Part shown: one piece after another, positions 12,383 to 25,372 of the stretch
Position numbering within the stretch: position 1 is the stretch's first letter
Layout of the letters: each line of letters starts with the position of its first letter
Origin: Paraphaeosphaeria minitans
Lineage: Eukaryota; Ascomycota; Dothideomycetes; Pleosporales; Didymosphaeriaceae
Assembly: GCA_015832175.1 (NCBI GenBank)
Contig: WJXW01000001.1
Span: 4,774,001-4,838,000 of the forward strand
DNA length: 64,000 bases
Reading direction: 5' to 3'
Translations under genes and position numbers: made by a program
The notes under the pieces: generated by a model
What the model was told of the DNA's origin: nothing
The model's input: the letters and a program-made list of their open reading frames with translations, nothing else
Databases searched by the model: none

Positions 12383-15300
12383 TATAATAACTTTAAGAAA
12401 TACCTTAAATAACTCTTTAAGATTACTAATAAGGACTCTATTACAAAAGTAAAGATTTAGACTATAACTTAGAAATAATTAGTAGCTAAATATATAGCTA
12501 AGTTTTATAGATATGCTGTGTAACTTAACTAGGACAATAAATCTCTTTAAGATATATATAAATAAGGACTTAAATAGAAACTACGTAAAAAACTCCTATA
12601 TAGTAGTATATAAATTGCTAACCTTAAGGAACTGTATAAAGAAACTATTAGGATTAATAAAGAATAGTTCTTACTGTAATAAGAGCTCTACTAAAACTCT
12701 AGAGTAATAAGCTTTAGATAACTAGCAAAAGTAGTTTATAAGAACCCTGTTAGAATTGTCTAAAAGCAATAGCTAAGGAACTACTAGAGATATAAACTAA
12801 TAAAAGATGTCTAGTTTAACTACTTAGGCAAAGGAAAAGGAGGAAAGATAGGCCTTAAGCAGCCTAATAAACGCGTTTCTAATAGAAGTTAATAACTAAT
12901 AACTAGGACTTATAAATACTTTATATATAGCAAACTAGGGTATATAGCTAGAAACTGTAGATTAAAGAACAAAGTCTATTAAACTAAGTTAAATATACTA
13001 ACTATTAAAGACTAAGAACCTAATAAGGAATAGAAAGTTATTATAACATTATTTAGTTACTAACGCGTTACACTAGAATAAAGTAAGTAATTAGATTTAC
13101 TTAGCTTACAATTATACAAAGACCTAGAAGATAACTCTAACGTATACTATAACGTAGAAGACGTAAAAGAGATACTAAGATCTCCTACTCTTTATCTATA
13201 AAGTAGGTAGGAAGAAGACAACCCTATATTACCTAAGTATAAACTAAATGTTTAGGACTATATAGAACCCTACTAGACACTAAAAGGGATGTAACCCTAT
13301 AAAAATAAGAAATTAGACTACGTACTAAAGTACTACCTAGACCACTAAAATCCTACACACTAATTCTGTATATAGACGCATTACGAAGAACTAATATATA
13401 TATAATATAAGGTAGAGAAAAAGGAGAATAAAAAATAACCTAGAAGGAAACTACGCTGTAGATAAATATAGATAGACTACCCTATTACAGTTTACAATAA
13501 ACACCTCTAAGATAAATAATAAGTAAAATACTTTCCTTATTTTATACTAAAAGGTAACAAATGCTATAATATACTTATTAACAGAGACTATGTATAACTA
13601 TACTAGTATACGTGTCTAAACTAAGACTATAAATACTACTATATAGCTAAACATTTAGACAGCTTTGTAAACTGCCCTATATAAGAAGTAATAATAGAAC
13701 TACTAATTTAACTAGTATATAGGAATAGTAAAGACTGCGGGAGGAAAAATAGAAGAACATCCTTATAGGAAGAAGAAGAAAATAATCTATATAAGCTATG
13801 TACTTAAAAATAATAATAGAAGCGGATACTTAGAAATATATACTAGGCACTAGAACTTAACTACAACCTACATAAATAGATGTCTTTTTTAGGCCTAAAC
13901 TTAGACAAGAAAACGCCTTTATTAAATTAAATACTATAGTAAGTATAGTATTAATTAAGCTACTAGTACAGCTTAAAGGAATATAGGCTTAAGCTCTTAT
14001 AGACTTAGAAGTAGAAAAAAACTTTATATCTTATTAGATAGTAAGATAAGTAGGACTTATAATATTAAAGAAAGAAGTACCCTACATTATCTATATTATA
14101 AATAGATTCCTAATGCCTAAGACACCTTAAATATACTAGGAGGTCACTACCACGATAATAGTCTAAAGACATAGAAAGGAACTTACCTTAGATATCTTAT
14201 TAGAATCTAAGTATAAGTTAGTCTTAGGATTACCTTAGTTAACAATATACAACCTACAGATTAACTAGGGTACAAAGAAAATATTATTTAAACGCTATAA
14301 TTATATATTATAAGCAAAGCCTACGTATTAACTAAAAATAATAGTAGATAAAGAAGTTATTAACAACATAATACTACGACAAATAGTTAAAAAACAGAAA
14401 TACACCTTAGTAGACGCTAGTAGGAACTACTAGGTTAAAAAGCGCGAGAAGGAGGACAATAGCACACCCCTTACCTTACTAAGAGAGTACAGGAAATAGA
14501 CACATATATTCATAAAAAAGGAAAGAAAAGTAAACTTACTAGAACATTAACCCTAGGATCTTATAATAGACCTAGAGGAAGGGAAGACGCTACCTTTTAG
14601 ACTACTATATAGTAAGATAAGAGAAGAACTTCTTAAAGAACGTAATTTTATTAAGACAAATTTTAAGAAAGGATATATATAACTATTAAAGTTACTAGCA
14701 GTAAGCCCTTTTATATTTATTAAGAAAAAGGATGGATTAGATAGACTATGCGTTAACTACTAATAACTTAATAATATAATAATAAAGAACTAATATCTAC
14801 TACTAAATATTACAGAGTTACAAGATTAACTATCTTAAGCTAAGATATTTATAATAATAGATCTAAGAGACAGTTACTACCTTATACAAATTAAAGAAAA
14901 TAAAGAATAGAAAATAGTGTTTTAATTACGCTATAGACTATTTAAGTATAAAGTTATACTATTTAGACTTACAAATGCACTAGCAGCTTTTATAGCACTT
15001 GTTAATAACGTACTTTATAAACATCTAGACATATTTATTATTACGTATATAGACGATATCCTTATCTTTTCTAAAAACGAATTAGACCACACTAAGTATG
15101 TATAGATAGTACTAGAAGCACTAAATAAAGCATACCTTTGCATTAAACTTAAGAAATATAAGTTTAACGTTAAATAACTTAAATTCCTAGGATATATTAT
15201 TACTATAGAAGGAATTAAGATAGCACTAAGTAAAGTTAAATGTATTAAGAACTAGCTAATACTAAAAATAGCCAAGAATATCTAAGAATTCTTAGGATTC

Positions 15301-17229
15301 TATAGATTTAACTAATAATTCATCTAAGATTACGCAAAGGTTATAATACCTTTAATAAATTTTATAAAGAAAGATGTACCCTTTAAATAGACAGATAAGT
15401 GTAGAATATTATTCTAACTCCTTAAGACAGTATATATTATAGAACCTATTTTTATTTATTTTAGAAGCGATAAACTACTGCGCTTTAAAACAGACACTAG
15501 CGATCTTACGCTAGGCGCCTACGCTAAATAAGAATGTAATAGTAAATAGTACCTAATTGCTTATTACTTATACAAATTTAACAACGCTAAAACACAATAC
15601 AACGTATATAATAAAAAACTCTACGCTATTATTAAAGCCTTAAAGCACTAGAGAATTTACGCGCTTAGTTACTTAACGCTAGAAATCTATATAGATTATA
15701 AGAACTTTCTAAGGTTTATAATAATAAAAGAACTTACGCTATAATAACAAAGATAGTTACAAACTATAAGGTAGTATAAGTTTAGAATTATCTATATAGC
15801 TAGAAAAGAAAATGGTAGAGTAGACGCTCTTAGCTAATAAAGTAATTTAGTAAAAGAAAAAGTAAAAACTTTTTTTATAATCCTTCGCAAAGCTAAAGAT
15901 AGATCTCTAGAGCTAATAGTGGAACTAAATTAACTTTTAGTAATTAACTAAGAAGTTTTAGAATATCTATAGACTAAGATTATCTAATAATACTATAATA
16001 ACCCTATGTATAGACACCTAGATATTACAAAGACAATAGAACTTATCTAAAGGAATTATACCTTTAAAGAAATTAAGAAAGCTGTAATAACTTATATCTA
16101 TAAATGTGCAGAATGCTAAAGAAACAAACATAGTATATATCTTAAATATAGAGAGATGTAAGCAATTAGAATACTAATAGCACTATAGGAAGATATTGCT
16201 ATAGATTTTGTTATAGGAATTCTAAACTCTAAGGATCTAACAACAGGAATTAAATATAATAGTATACTAGTAGTAGTCTACTAACTAACTAAGTATATTA
16301 AGCTTATTCTATGTCTCAAAAGAATAACGACAAAAGAACTCGCTTTTTTTATTCTAGACAGATTAATTAGACACCACAGAATCCTAAAAATAATTATTAG
16401 TAATAGAGACAAGCTCTTTACGTTAAATTATTAGACAACGCTTATAGCACTACTTAGAACGAAATAAAAGCTATTAACAGCTTACTATCTATAAATAGAC
16501 AGATAGACAGAATGTACGAACTAAACTATAGAAACGTACCTACGCATCTACTGCAATAGTTAGAAGAATAACTAGGTTTTATTACTACCTATAGCACAGT
16601 TAGCCTATAATAACAAAGTATTAGCGGTATTAGGACATACACTGTTCTATGCAAACTACAGAAGACACCTACATCTTTTTAATTAATAATTTCCTACAAT
16701 AATTAAAGCAAAAGAAGCTATAGATATAGTAGAAAATATAAAGAAAATACACTAACAACTCTAAGAGAATCTTAAGAAAGCTTAGCAGTAATTAATTTTA
16801 TACTAAAACTAAAAATAAAAAATAGCACTTTAGCTAAAGAAGAAGGATAAAGTATATCTACTTACAAAGAACCTTTAAACTTAGAAGAAGAAACACAAGA
16901 AACTAGATTATATTAAAGTTAGACTATTTTACATTTCTAAGCAAATATTACTAGTAAACTATAAGTTAGAACTACTGCTAGATGCAAAGATATACCTAGT
17001 ATTCTACGTGTTACTACTAGAACTAGTAGACCCTAATACACTAGTTAAAACCACCTTCTACTACTAGACTAAGGAAGAAAACAAATTTAAGGTTAAAAGA
17101 ATTCTAGAATACAATTAGCATAATAATACGTATCTTGTTAAGTAGAAAGGTTACCTATACAGTGAAAACACTTAGGAACTAAAGAACTACCTAGGAAACT
17201 ATTAGCGAAAGATTAAAGAATTCTATTAA
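12383..17229 (+). pseudogene. gag-pol of gypsy element C, RIP-inactivated
   Basis: Despite many TAG/TAA stops the plus strand shows the gag capsid region, a zinc knuckle near 12900-12960 and protease near 13970-14060. Reverse transcriptase has its Tyr-Ile-Asp-Asp motif near 15050 and RNase H its Thr-Asp motif near 15490. Integrase and a chromodomain (Val-Lys-(stop)-Lys-Gly-Tyr) follow near 17130-17160. The frame closes at TAA 17227-17229. The open frame 12513-12707 is out of phase with gag and is not a gene. Confidence 0.83.
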
Positions 17230-17298
17230 TAGACTTACTTAAGATAGTAACGCTAAGGAATTATTCTAGAACTCTAGAGGCAGATTGTCTATTATAGA

Positions 17299-17757
17299 CT
17301 ATATAGACGTGCTAAGTTTAGCTAGACTAGTGGGCTAAGTAGGATAGGCTAGGTCCTCCTTTAACTCTAACTCTATTAGCGCAGCACTCTCTACCGTAAT
17401 AACTTTACTAGCACGCTTTTTGTTATACGCTAATTATTTTAATAACTAATCCTCTTTTATACGCGCTATACGTAGGGCTTTAAACACTATATTTTATTTT
17501 TTTTATACCTCTAATATTTACGCCTCTAATTTCTTCTTCTTAGTAATTAACTATAAGAACTTATTCCTAGTAATAGCTATATTACACTTTAAGCCTTATT
17601 TCTAACACTTACTACACTTCCCTAAGCTAATATAGACTTTGTAAACGAAAAAATGTAACTTATAAAAGGAGCACTTTAACACTATAACTACTTTATAGTT
17701 TTTAATAGTAGAGATAAGGCTGTAATAACGCTTTGTAGAATTATAGTTAGTAGGCAT
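17299..17757 (-). pseudogene. Antisense accessory ORF of gypsy element C (152 codons, RIP-disrupted)
   Basis: This is the divergent counterpart of the antisense frames in B and E. It starts with an intact ATG at 17757 followed by Pro-Thr-Asn, as B has Met-Pro-Ser-Asn. A Cys-Ser-x-x-Lys-Leu segment comes next, then Lys-Cys-Ser-Lys-Cys and a further Gly-Leu-Lys-Cys. A long Lys/Glu/Ala-rich stretch follows that is likely a coiled coil. Ten or so in-frame stops are all TAG/TAA. The frame occupies the same place, between the end of pol and the polypurine tract, although the DNA here is otherwise unlike B and E. Persistence of start, Cys pairs and helical tail in a diverged background argues for a protein under selection before RIP. 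Confidence 0.68.
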
Positions 17758-17794
17758 AATTCTTTAGGACAAAGAATAGAAAGGGAGGGGATAA

Positions 17795-18205
17795 TATTAC
17801 GTACTAGATAATAATGTAGGACTTAGGCGCTTATAAAGGTATAATAAAGCGATAATAGGGTTATAAATATAATAAAGAGACGCTAAGTAACTTAGATTAG
17901 GTTATATAATATACTTAGTTACTTAGCGGCACTAAGTAGTAGAGTAAGTTACGTAAGGTGCTTAGTTACTTAGTGGCACTAAGTAGTAGAGTAGCCTTAG
18001 TATATAGGAACGTAAGGATAGGCTCTCTATACTTATGTTTAATCTGTTTATTAATCTATTATTTAGATTCTAGCAGACTAAATTATTAACTTATTACACT
18101 TTACAAGATATTATTGTATTAATAAGACCTTCCACCTTCTATAAGTACTCCTGCCTGAGAACTAACCTTAACCCTTTAGGACTAGCTACCCTCTTGGATT
18201 TAACA
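17795..18205 (+). repeat. 3' LTR of element C (411 bp, chimeric with the B/E LTR)
   Basis: It begins TATTACGTAC after the polypurine tract and ends GGATTTAACA. From about 18000 to the end it is nearly identical to the second half of the B/E LTR, while the first 200 bp are unrelated to it. The first part holds two near-identical 33-bp direct repeats at 17914-17946 and 17961-17993. Confidence 0.82.
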
Positions 18206-18616
18206 GATACCTCTAGTAATAGAGTAGCCATATCCTAGCTATTAAAACTACAAAAAACTGTTGCCCTAAGTAGCGTAGAAGCTGAATATATGGCTTTAAA
18301 AGAAGCTACTAAAGAGTCTTTATACCTAAATACTTTTATAAAGGAACTATTTAGTTTCCTACCTTTAAAGGAGTATTATAATTTTAACTTCTTAAGCACT
18401 ATAGAAAGTAATAGCCAATCTGCTTTAGATCTAGCTACAAACCCTATTTACTATACTAGAACTAAGTATATAGATATTTCCTATCACTTCCTAAGACAAA
18501 ACGTGCTAGAGAACAAGATTAAACTAGTTTATATTAATACTAGTATTCTTCTAGTAGATATTCTCACAAAGGCTACAAGTAAGCCTAAACTAGAAGCTTT
18601 TTTAATAAAGCTATAG
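18206..18616 (+). pseudogene. Ty1/copia RNase H fragment (element D)
   Basis: The plus strand encodes the C-terminal part of a copia-type polyprotein. Leu-Gln-Lys-Thr-Val-Ala-Leu-Ser-Ser and Glu-Ala-Glu-Tyr-Met-Ala motifs come first, then Asn-Ser-Gln-Ser-Ala, Arg-Thr-Lys-Tyr-Ile-Asp-Ile and the closing Asp-Ile-Leu-Thr-Lys. This is the standard RNase H tail of Ty1/copia elements. One TAG replaces an expected Trp (TGG) upstream of the uninterrupted 108-codon stretch (18290-18616). The 5' side is cut by element C, so the rest of D lies left of the window. Confidence 0.9.
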
Positions 18617-18761
18617 GTTTAAACAAAACCTAAAGAAAAAATAAGACTAAAAAGTTCTCTAAATTATTTTAAAGAGGCTAGCTGAAAGAAATTGTTTAAT
18701 CCCCATAATATTTAAAAAAGGGATATTTATTACCCTAGAAACCTATTAAAGGTTAAGGGGG

Positions 18762-19138
18762 TGTGTAAGGAATAGGTAACCTTTAAAGGTTCCTAGAGTT
18801 ACCTTTTCTATATTCTAGAACTTTCTATAATAACGTTATAATGACGTCATAGCCCTATAGATACTAGGTAACGTTATAGGTGACGTCATAAGGTGACGTT
18901 ATAGGTGACGTCATAGGTAACGTTATTAATAGTAGAGAATTACTAAGTAGAATACTCTAGAGTCTCTACTATATATATATAAGGAGAGTTACCTTCTACG
19001 TGTACTCTCTATCCTAGATAGCAATTCTAAGCCTATATCTAAGGTTTTATTACTCTATTTAACTACGTTTAATCTACCCTCTATTACTCTAGTCTCTACT
19101 ATTCTAGGTAACTAGTACTAGGGGAGAGAAGGTACTAG
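18762..19138 (+). mobile_element. Copia element D 3' LTR, first part (continues 25808-25857)
   Basis: A polypurine tract (GGTTAAGGGGG, 18751-18761) is followed by TGTGTAAGG, the LTR start. The LTR holds a set of TGACGTCA sites, then a TATA stretch at about 18968-18982. At 19138 it is broken by gypsy element E and resumes at 25808, ending TCTTTACA near 25857, about 427 bp in all. The right-hand target duplication would be GTTAA (25858-25862). The exact 3' end is inferred from TG...CA termini and the resumption of element G coding sequence. Confidence 0.72.
18842..18913 (+). promoter_or_regulatory. Cluster of CRE-type TGACGTCA sites in copia LTR
   Basis: Three perfect TGACGTCA palindromes lie at 18842-18849, 18881-18888 and 18906-18913. 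Related GTAACGTTAT and GTGACGTTAT variants lie between them, forming an irregular repeat of about 20 bp. This octamer is the binding site of CREB/ATF-type bZIP factors, including fungal ones. Its place upstream of a TATA box in the LTR fits a U3 enhancer. RIP acts mainly on CA, so the CG core survives. Confidence 0.6.
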
Positions 19139-19568
19139 TGTTAGGATCTAAAATCCACATAATGGCAGGAAGCTGGTTTTGTACCTAGCGGGCGCGTAGT
19201 AAGGATTAAGCGGGGACTTAATGCCGGCTACACCTTAAATAAAGGAGTTATGTAACTACTCTCTATAGAGCGCTTAATTGCTCTATGTAGAGTATAACAT
19301 ACGTGACCGCTCTATATAGAGCGCTCTTTACAGAGCACTCCCTACAGAGCGGACTTTGCTTAGTATATAGGAACGTAAGGATAGACTCTCTATACTTATA
19401 TTTAATCTGTTTATTAATCTATTATTTAGATTCTAGTAGACTAAATTATTAACTTATTATACTTTGTAAGATACTATTATATTAATAAGATCTTCTACCT
19501 TTTGTAAGTACTCCTACTTAAGAACTAACCTTAACCCTTTAGGACTAGCTATTCTTTTAGATTTAATA
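19139..19568 (+). repeat. 5' LTR of element E
   Basis: The LTR starts TGTTAGGATC and ends AGATTTAATA (RIP form of GGATTTAACA). It contains several GAGCGCTC-type palindromes and the AGTATATAGGAACG block shared with every LTR of this family in the window. Confidence 0.92.
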
Positions 19569-22500
19569 TCTTAAACACCTTTAATATAAGTACTTTATAA
19601 ACTTCTACCTCTTCTACAGCTTTAGGTGCCGCTAAGATTACTCTTATAAAGGATAGTAGTAAGGCGTATAAACCTAATCTCTACCTTAGTAAACAATCTT
19701 AAACTAACGTCTAGATTCTCTAGTTAGACCTCTACTTCTTTGACTTAAACAAACCTTTTAAAGATAAAAAGAAGGTTATCTTTGTAGTAATATATATGCG
19801 AGGAGATGTAGGATTATAGATCTATCTTTACCTTAAAAAGTACCTAGGAATAAACTATAATAATAATAACGACGATTACGTAAATAAGCACACTAATGTA
19901 GTTAATATTATTAAAGATTATAATAACTTTAAGAAATGCCTTAAGTAACTCTTTAGGATTGCTAATAAGAACTCTATTATAAAAGTAAAGATTTAGACTA
20001 TAACTTAAAAATAATTAGTAGCTAAGTATATAGCTAAGTTTTGCAGATACGCTGTGTAACTTAACTAGAATAATGAATTTCTCTAGGATATGTACAAATA
20101 AGAACTTAAATAGAAACTACGTAAGGAACTCTTGCGTAGTAGTGTATAAATTGCTAACCTTAAAGAACTGTACAAAGAAACTATTAGAATTAACAGAGAG
20201 TGGTTTTTACTGTAATAGGAGCTCTACTAAAACTTTAGGGCGATAAGCTTTAGACAACTAGTAAGAATAGTTTATAAGAACTCTGTTAGAATTGTCTAAA
20301 AGTAATAGCTAAGGAACTACTAGAGATATAAACTAATAGAAGATGTCTAGTTTAACTACTTAGGCAAAGGAAAAGGAGGAAGAATAGGCCCTAAGTAGCC
20401 TAATAAACGCATCTCTAATAGAAGTTAATAATTAATAACTAAGACCTATAAATGCTTTACATATAGTAAACTAGGCTATATAGCTAGGAACTATAGATTA
20501 AAGAACAAAGTCTATTAAACTAAATTAAATATACTAACTATTAAGGACTAAGAACCTAATAAAGAATAGGAAGTTATTACAACGCTATTTAGTTACTAAC
20601 GCGTTACACTAGAGCAAAGTAAGTAATTAGATTTACCTAACTTATAACTATATAAAGATCTAGAAGACAACTCTAACGTATACTATAATATAGAAGATAT
20701 AGAAGAGATACTAAGATCTCCTACTCTTTACCTACAAAGTAGGTAGGAAGAAGACAACCCTATGTTACCTAAGTATAAACTGAATGTTTAGGACTACATA
20801 GAACCCTACTAGGCACTAAAAGGAATACAACCCTATAAAAATAAGAAGTTAGACTACGTACTAAAGTACTACCTAGACTACTAAAATCCTATACACTAAT
20901 TCTATATGTGGATGTATTGCGAAGAACCAACATACGCATAACATAAGGCAGAGAAAGAGAAGAATAAGAAATAATCTAGAAGGAAATTGCGCTATAGATA
21001 GATATGGATAGACTACTCTATTACAGCTTACGACAAACACCTCTAGAATAAATAATAAGTAAAATACTTTCCTTACCTTACACTAAAGGGCAATAAATAC
21101 TGCAATATACTTATTAATAAAGACTATATATAACTGTACTAGTACACGTGTCTAAACTAAGACTATAAATACTACTATATAGCTAAACACTTAGACAGCT
21201 TTATAAACTACCCTATGTAAGAAGTAATAATAGAACTACTAATTTAACTAGTACACAGGAACAGTAAAGACTATAGAAGAAAAAATAGAAGAATATCCTT
21301 ATAGGAAGAAGAAGAAGAAAACAATCTACATAAGTTATATACTTAAGAGTAATAATAGAAGCAGATGCTTAGAAACGCATACTAGGCACTAGAACTTAAC
21401 TATAACCTATATAAATAGATGTCTTTTTTAGGCCTAAACTTAGACAAGAAAACGCCTTTATTAAATTAAATGCTATAGTAAGCATAGTATTAGTTAAGCT
21501 ACTAGTACAGCTTAAAGGAATATAGGCTTAAGCTCTTATAGACTTAGGAGTAGGAAAGAACTTTATATCTTATTAGATAGTAAAATAAGCAGGACTTATA
21601 ATATTAAAGAAAGAAGTACTCTATATTATTTATATTGCGAATAGATCCCTAATGCCTACAACACCTTAAATATACTAAAAGGTTACTACCACAATAATAG
21701 TCTAAGGATATAGAGAGGAACTTACCTTAGATGTCTTACTAGGATCTAAGTATAAGTTAGTCTTAGGATTACCTTAGTTAATAATATATAACCTATAGAT
21801 TAACTAGGGTATAAAGAAAATATCGTTTAAACGCTGTAATTATGCATTATAAGTAAATCCTATATATTAACTAAAAATAATAGTAGATAAGGGAGTTATT
21901 AATAACATAATACTATAACAGATAGTTAAAAAACAGAAGCACACCTTAGCAGACGCTAGTAGGAACTACTAGATTAAGAAGCGTAAGAAAGAGGACAATA
22001 GCACACCCTTTACTTTACTAAGAGAGTACAGGAAATAGACACACATGTTTATAGAAAAGGAAGGAAAAGTAAACCTACTAGAATATTAACCCTAGGATCT
22101 TATAATAGACCTAGAAGAAGGGAAAACACCACCCTTTAAACTACTATATAGTAAGATAGAAGAAGAACTCCTTAAAGAACGTAATTTTATTAAGACAAAC
22201 CTTAAGAAAGGATATATATAACTATTAAAGTTACTAGTAGTAAGCCCTTTTATGTTTATTAAGAAAAAGGATAGATTAGATAGACTATATATTAACTACT
22301 AATAACTTAACAACATAATAATAAAGAACTAATATCTACTACTAAATATTATAGAGCTATAAGATTAACTGTCTTAAGCCAAGATATTCATAATAATAGA
22401 TCTAAGAGACGGTTACCACCTTATATAAATTAAGAAAGGTAAAGAATAGAAAACAGCGTTTTAATTACGCTACGGACTATTTAAGTATAAGGTTATGCTA

Positions 22501-24767
22501 TTTAGACTTATAAACGCACTAGCAGCTTTTATAGCACTTATTAACAACGTACTCTATAAACATCTAGACATATTTATTATTGCGTATATAGATAATATCC
22601 TTGTCTTTTCGAAAAACAAATCGGACCACACTAAGTATATATAGACAGTACTAGAAGCACTAGACAAAGTATACCTTTGTATTAAACTTAAGAAATATAA
22701 GTTTAACGTTAAATAACTTAAATTCCTAGGACACATTATTACTATAGAAGGAATTAAGATAGCACTAAGTAAAGTTAAATGTATTAAGAACTAGCTAATA
22801 CTAAAGATAGCCAAGAATATCTAAGAATTCTTAGGATTCTGTAGATTTAATTAACAATTTATCTAAGATTACGTAAAAGTTATAATACCCTTAACAAATC
22901 TTATAAAGAAGGACGTACCCTTTAAATAGACAGATAAGTATAGAATGTTATTCCAACTCCTTAAGACAGTATATATTATAGAACCTATCCTTGTTTATTT
23001 TAGAAGCGATAAACTACTGCGCTTTAAAACAGACGCTAGCGATCTTGCGCTAGGCGCCTACGCTAAATAAGAACGTAATAGTAAATAGCACCTAATTACC
23101 TATTACTTATGCAAATTTAATAACGCTGAAACACAATACAACGTACACAATAAAGAACTCTACGCTATTATTAAAGCCTTAAAGCACTAGAGGATTTACG
23201 CGCTTAGTTACTTAACGCTAGAAATCTACACAGATTATAAGAACCTTCTAAGGTTCACAACAACAAAAGAACTTACGCTATAATAATAAAGATAGTTATA
23301 AACTATAAAGTAGTATAAGTTTAAAATTATCTATATAGCTAGAAAAGAAAATAGCAGAGCAGACGCTCTTAGCTAATAAAGTGATCTAGTAGGAGAAAAG
23401 GAAAAAACCTTCTCTGCAATCCTTTGTAAAGCCAAAAATAGATCTCTAGAACTAATAGCGGAACTAAATTAACTTTTAGTAATTAACTAAGAAGTTCTGG
23501 AACATCTACAGACCAAGATTATCTAACAATACTATAATAACCCTATGTACGGACACCTAGGCATTACAAAAACAATAGAACTTATCTAAAGGAATTACAC
23601 CTTTAAAGGAATTAAGGAAGCTGTAATAACTTATATCTATAAATATATAGAATGCTAGAGAAATAAACACAGCATATATCTTAAATATAGAGAGATGTAA
23701 GTAATTAGAATACTAACAGCACTATAGGAAGATATTACTATAGATTTTGTTACAGGAATTCTAAACTCTAAGGATCTAACAATAGGAATTAAATACGATA
23801 GTATACTAGTAGTAGTCTACTAACTAACTAAGTATGTTGAGCTTATTCTATGCCTTAAAAGAATAATAGTAAAAGAACTTGCTTTTCTTATCCTAGACTA
23901 ACTAATTAGACACTACAGAATCCTAAAAATAATTATTAGTGATAGAGACAAGCTCTTTATATTAAATTATTAAATAACACTTATAGCACTGCTTAGAACA
24001 AAACGAAAATTATTAATGGCTTACTATCTACAAACGGACAGATAGACAGAACATATAAACTAAACTATAGAAACGTACCTACGCATCTACTGCAATAGTT
24101 AAAAGAATAACTAGGTTTTATTACTACCTATAGCACAGTTAGCCTATAATAATAAAGTATCAGCAGTATTAGGATATACACTATTCTATGCAAATTATAG
24201 AAGACACCTATATCTCTTTAACTAATAATTTCCTATGACAATTAAAGCAAAAGAAGCTATAGATATAGTAGAAAATATAAAGAAAATATACTAATAACTC
24301 TAAAAGAATCTTAAGAAAGCTTAGCAGCAATTAATTTTATATTAAAACTAAAAACAAAAAATAGCACCTTAGCTAAAGAAGGGGGATAAAGCATATCTGC
24401 TTATAAAGAACCTTTAAACTTAGAAGAGGAAACATAAGAAACTAGATTATATTAAGGTTAGACTATTTTATATTTCTAAGCAAATATTACTAGTAAACTA
24501 TAAGTTAGAACTACCGCTAGATGTAAAGATACACCTAGTATTCTATATATTACTACTGGAACTAGCAGACCCTAATACACTAGTTAAAACCACCTTCTAC
24601 TACTAGACTAAGGAAGAAAATGAATTTAAGGTTAAAAGAATTCTAGAATATAATTAGTATAATAACACGTACCTTGTTAAGTAGAAAGGTTACCTATATA
24701 GCGAAAACACCTAGGAACTAAAAAACAATCTAGGAAACTGTTAGCAAAAGATTAAGGAATTCTATTA
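19569..24767 (+). pseudogene. gag-pol of gypsy element E, RIP-inactivated
   Basis: Domains in order: capsid-type gag from about 19920; CCHC knuckle (Cys-Phe-Thr-x-Ser-Lys-x-Gly-Tyr) at about 20452-20500; retropepsin with Asp-x-Gly at 21541-21549; and reverse transcriptase about 22200-22700 with Ala-Tyr-Ile-Asp-Asn at 22582-22596. RNase H follows with Thr-Asp-Ala-Ser at about 23028-23040. Integrase has its zinc-finger His in Gly-His-Leu-Gly near 23550, then Ile-Asp-Phe-Val-Thr-Gly near 23740 and Ser-Asp-Arg-Asp-Lys near 23940. A chromodomain lies at about 24620-24765. The catalytic second Asp of reverse transcriptase has become Asn by a G-to-A change, and dozens of TAG/TAA stops interrupt the frame. 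The minus-strand frame 22554-22736 is antisense noise. Confidence 0.9.
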
Positions 24768-24782
24768 GAAATATAAATATAC

Positions 24783-25262
24783 CTAGGAGGATTATAGTAC
24801 TAACGCTATAGTGTCCACTATGTTAAGTGTTAACTATATTACTGTAGAGTAACTAACGGTTGCTGTAGCAGCAGGACAATTAATAGTATCTATATTTACG
24901 TCCTTACTATCCGCAGTTATTTCTATAGCTAGACACAACGTCTTCTTATAAGCACGCTCTTTAGCCTAAGCTAGTATTTTCTTATTTTGTAACAACTACA
25001 CTATTAGGAGAGACAACGCCTTCTTATCCTCCTTAACCTTCTTCTTGTACTCCTTATAAGTCTTATCTAGTAATAACTAGCTTATGTTTACACATAGACA
25101 ACCTAAGCGAATATATTTAGAACACTTTAAACCTAAATCTAGTATAACGTAGTAAATAGAACCTTTAAAACTGCAATTAATATAAGGGCTCTCTACAATA
25201 ATATTAGCTTCTTAGATCTTATAATACAATTAATATTTTTAAATAGTAGAGTTGCTAGGTAT
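24783..25262 (-). pseudogene. Antisense accessory ORF of gypsy element E (159 codons, RIP-disrupted)
   Basis: This is the exact positional counterpart of 2091-2570 in element B, again 480 nt with no indel. The start codon is mutated ATG to ATA (25262-25260) and is followed by Pro-Ser-Asn-Ser-Thr. The product has Ile-Asn-Cys-Ser, then Gly-Leu-Lys-Cys-Ser-Lys (the second Cys of the pair is now Tyr) and Gly-Cys-Leu-Cys. A Glu-Tyr-Lys-Lys-Lys-Val-Lys-Glu helix-like section follows. Both B and E end with the same stop after a Leu-x-Ser-Ser tail. Function unknown. Confidence 0.74.
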
Positions 25263-25372
25263 AATACTAACAGACGTACTTATAGTAAGTAGGGTTAGCA
25301 GGATGGCTTATATAACAATAGCTAAGGTCTAGATATGTAATTTAGGACAAATCTGTAAAAGAGAGGGGATAA

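Larger units (their letters stand above)
12383..18205 (+). mobile_element. Gypsy element C, 5' end missing (divergent subfamily)
   Basis: This is a plus-strand Ty3/gypsy element whose 5' LTR and first part of gag are cut off by the insertion of A (12383 corresponds to 19919 in element E). Gag-pol is homologous to A/B/E up to the chromodomain. From about 17230 the 3' internal region and the first half of the LTR are unlike those of B and E. A polypurine tract (AAAGGGAGGGG, 17780-17790) precedes the 3' LTR. The element interrupts copia element D in its RNase H region; the right-hand duplication would be GATAC at 18206-18210. Confidence 0.87.

Noticed and set aside
12513..12707. Open frame of 64 codons in element C
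   Set aside because: It is out of phase with the gag capsid frame that can be read through RIP stops in the same place.
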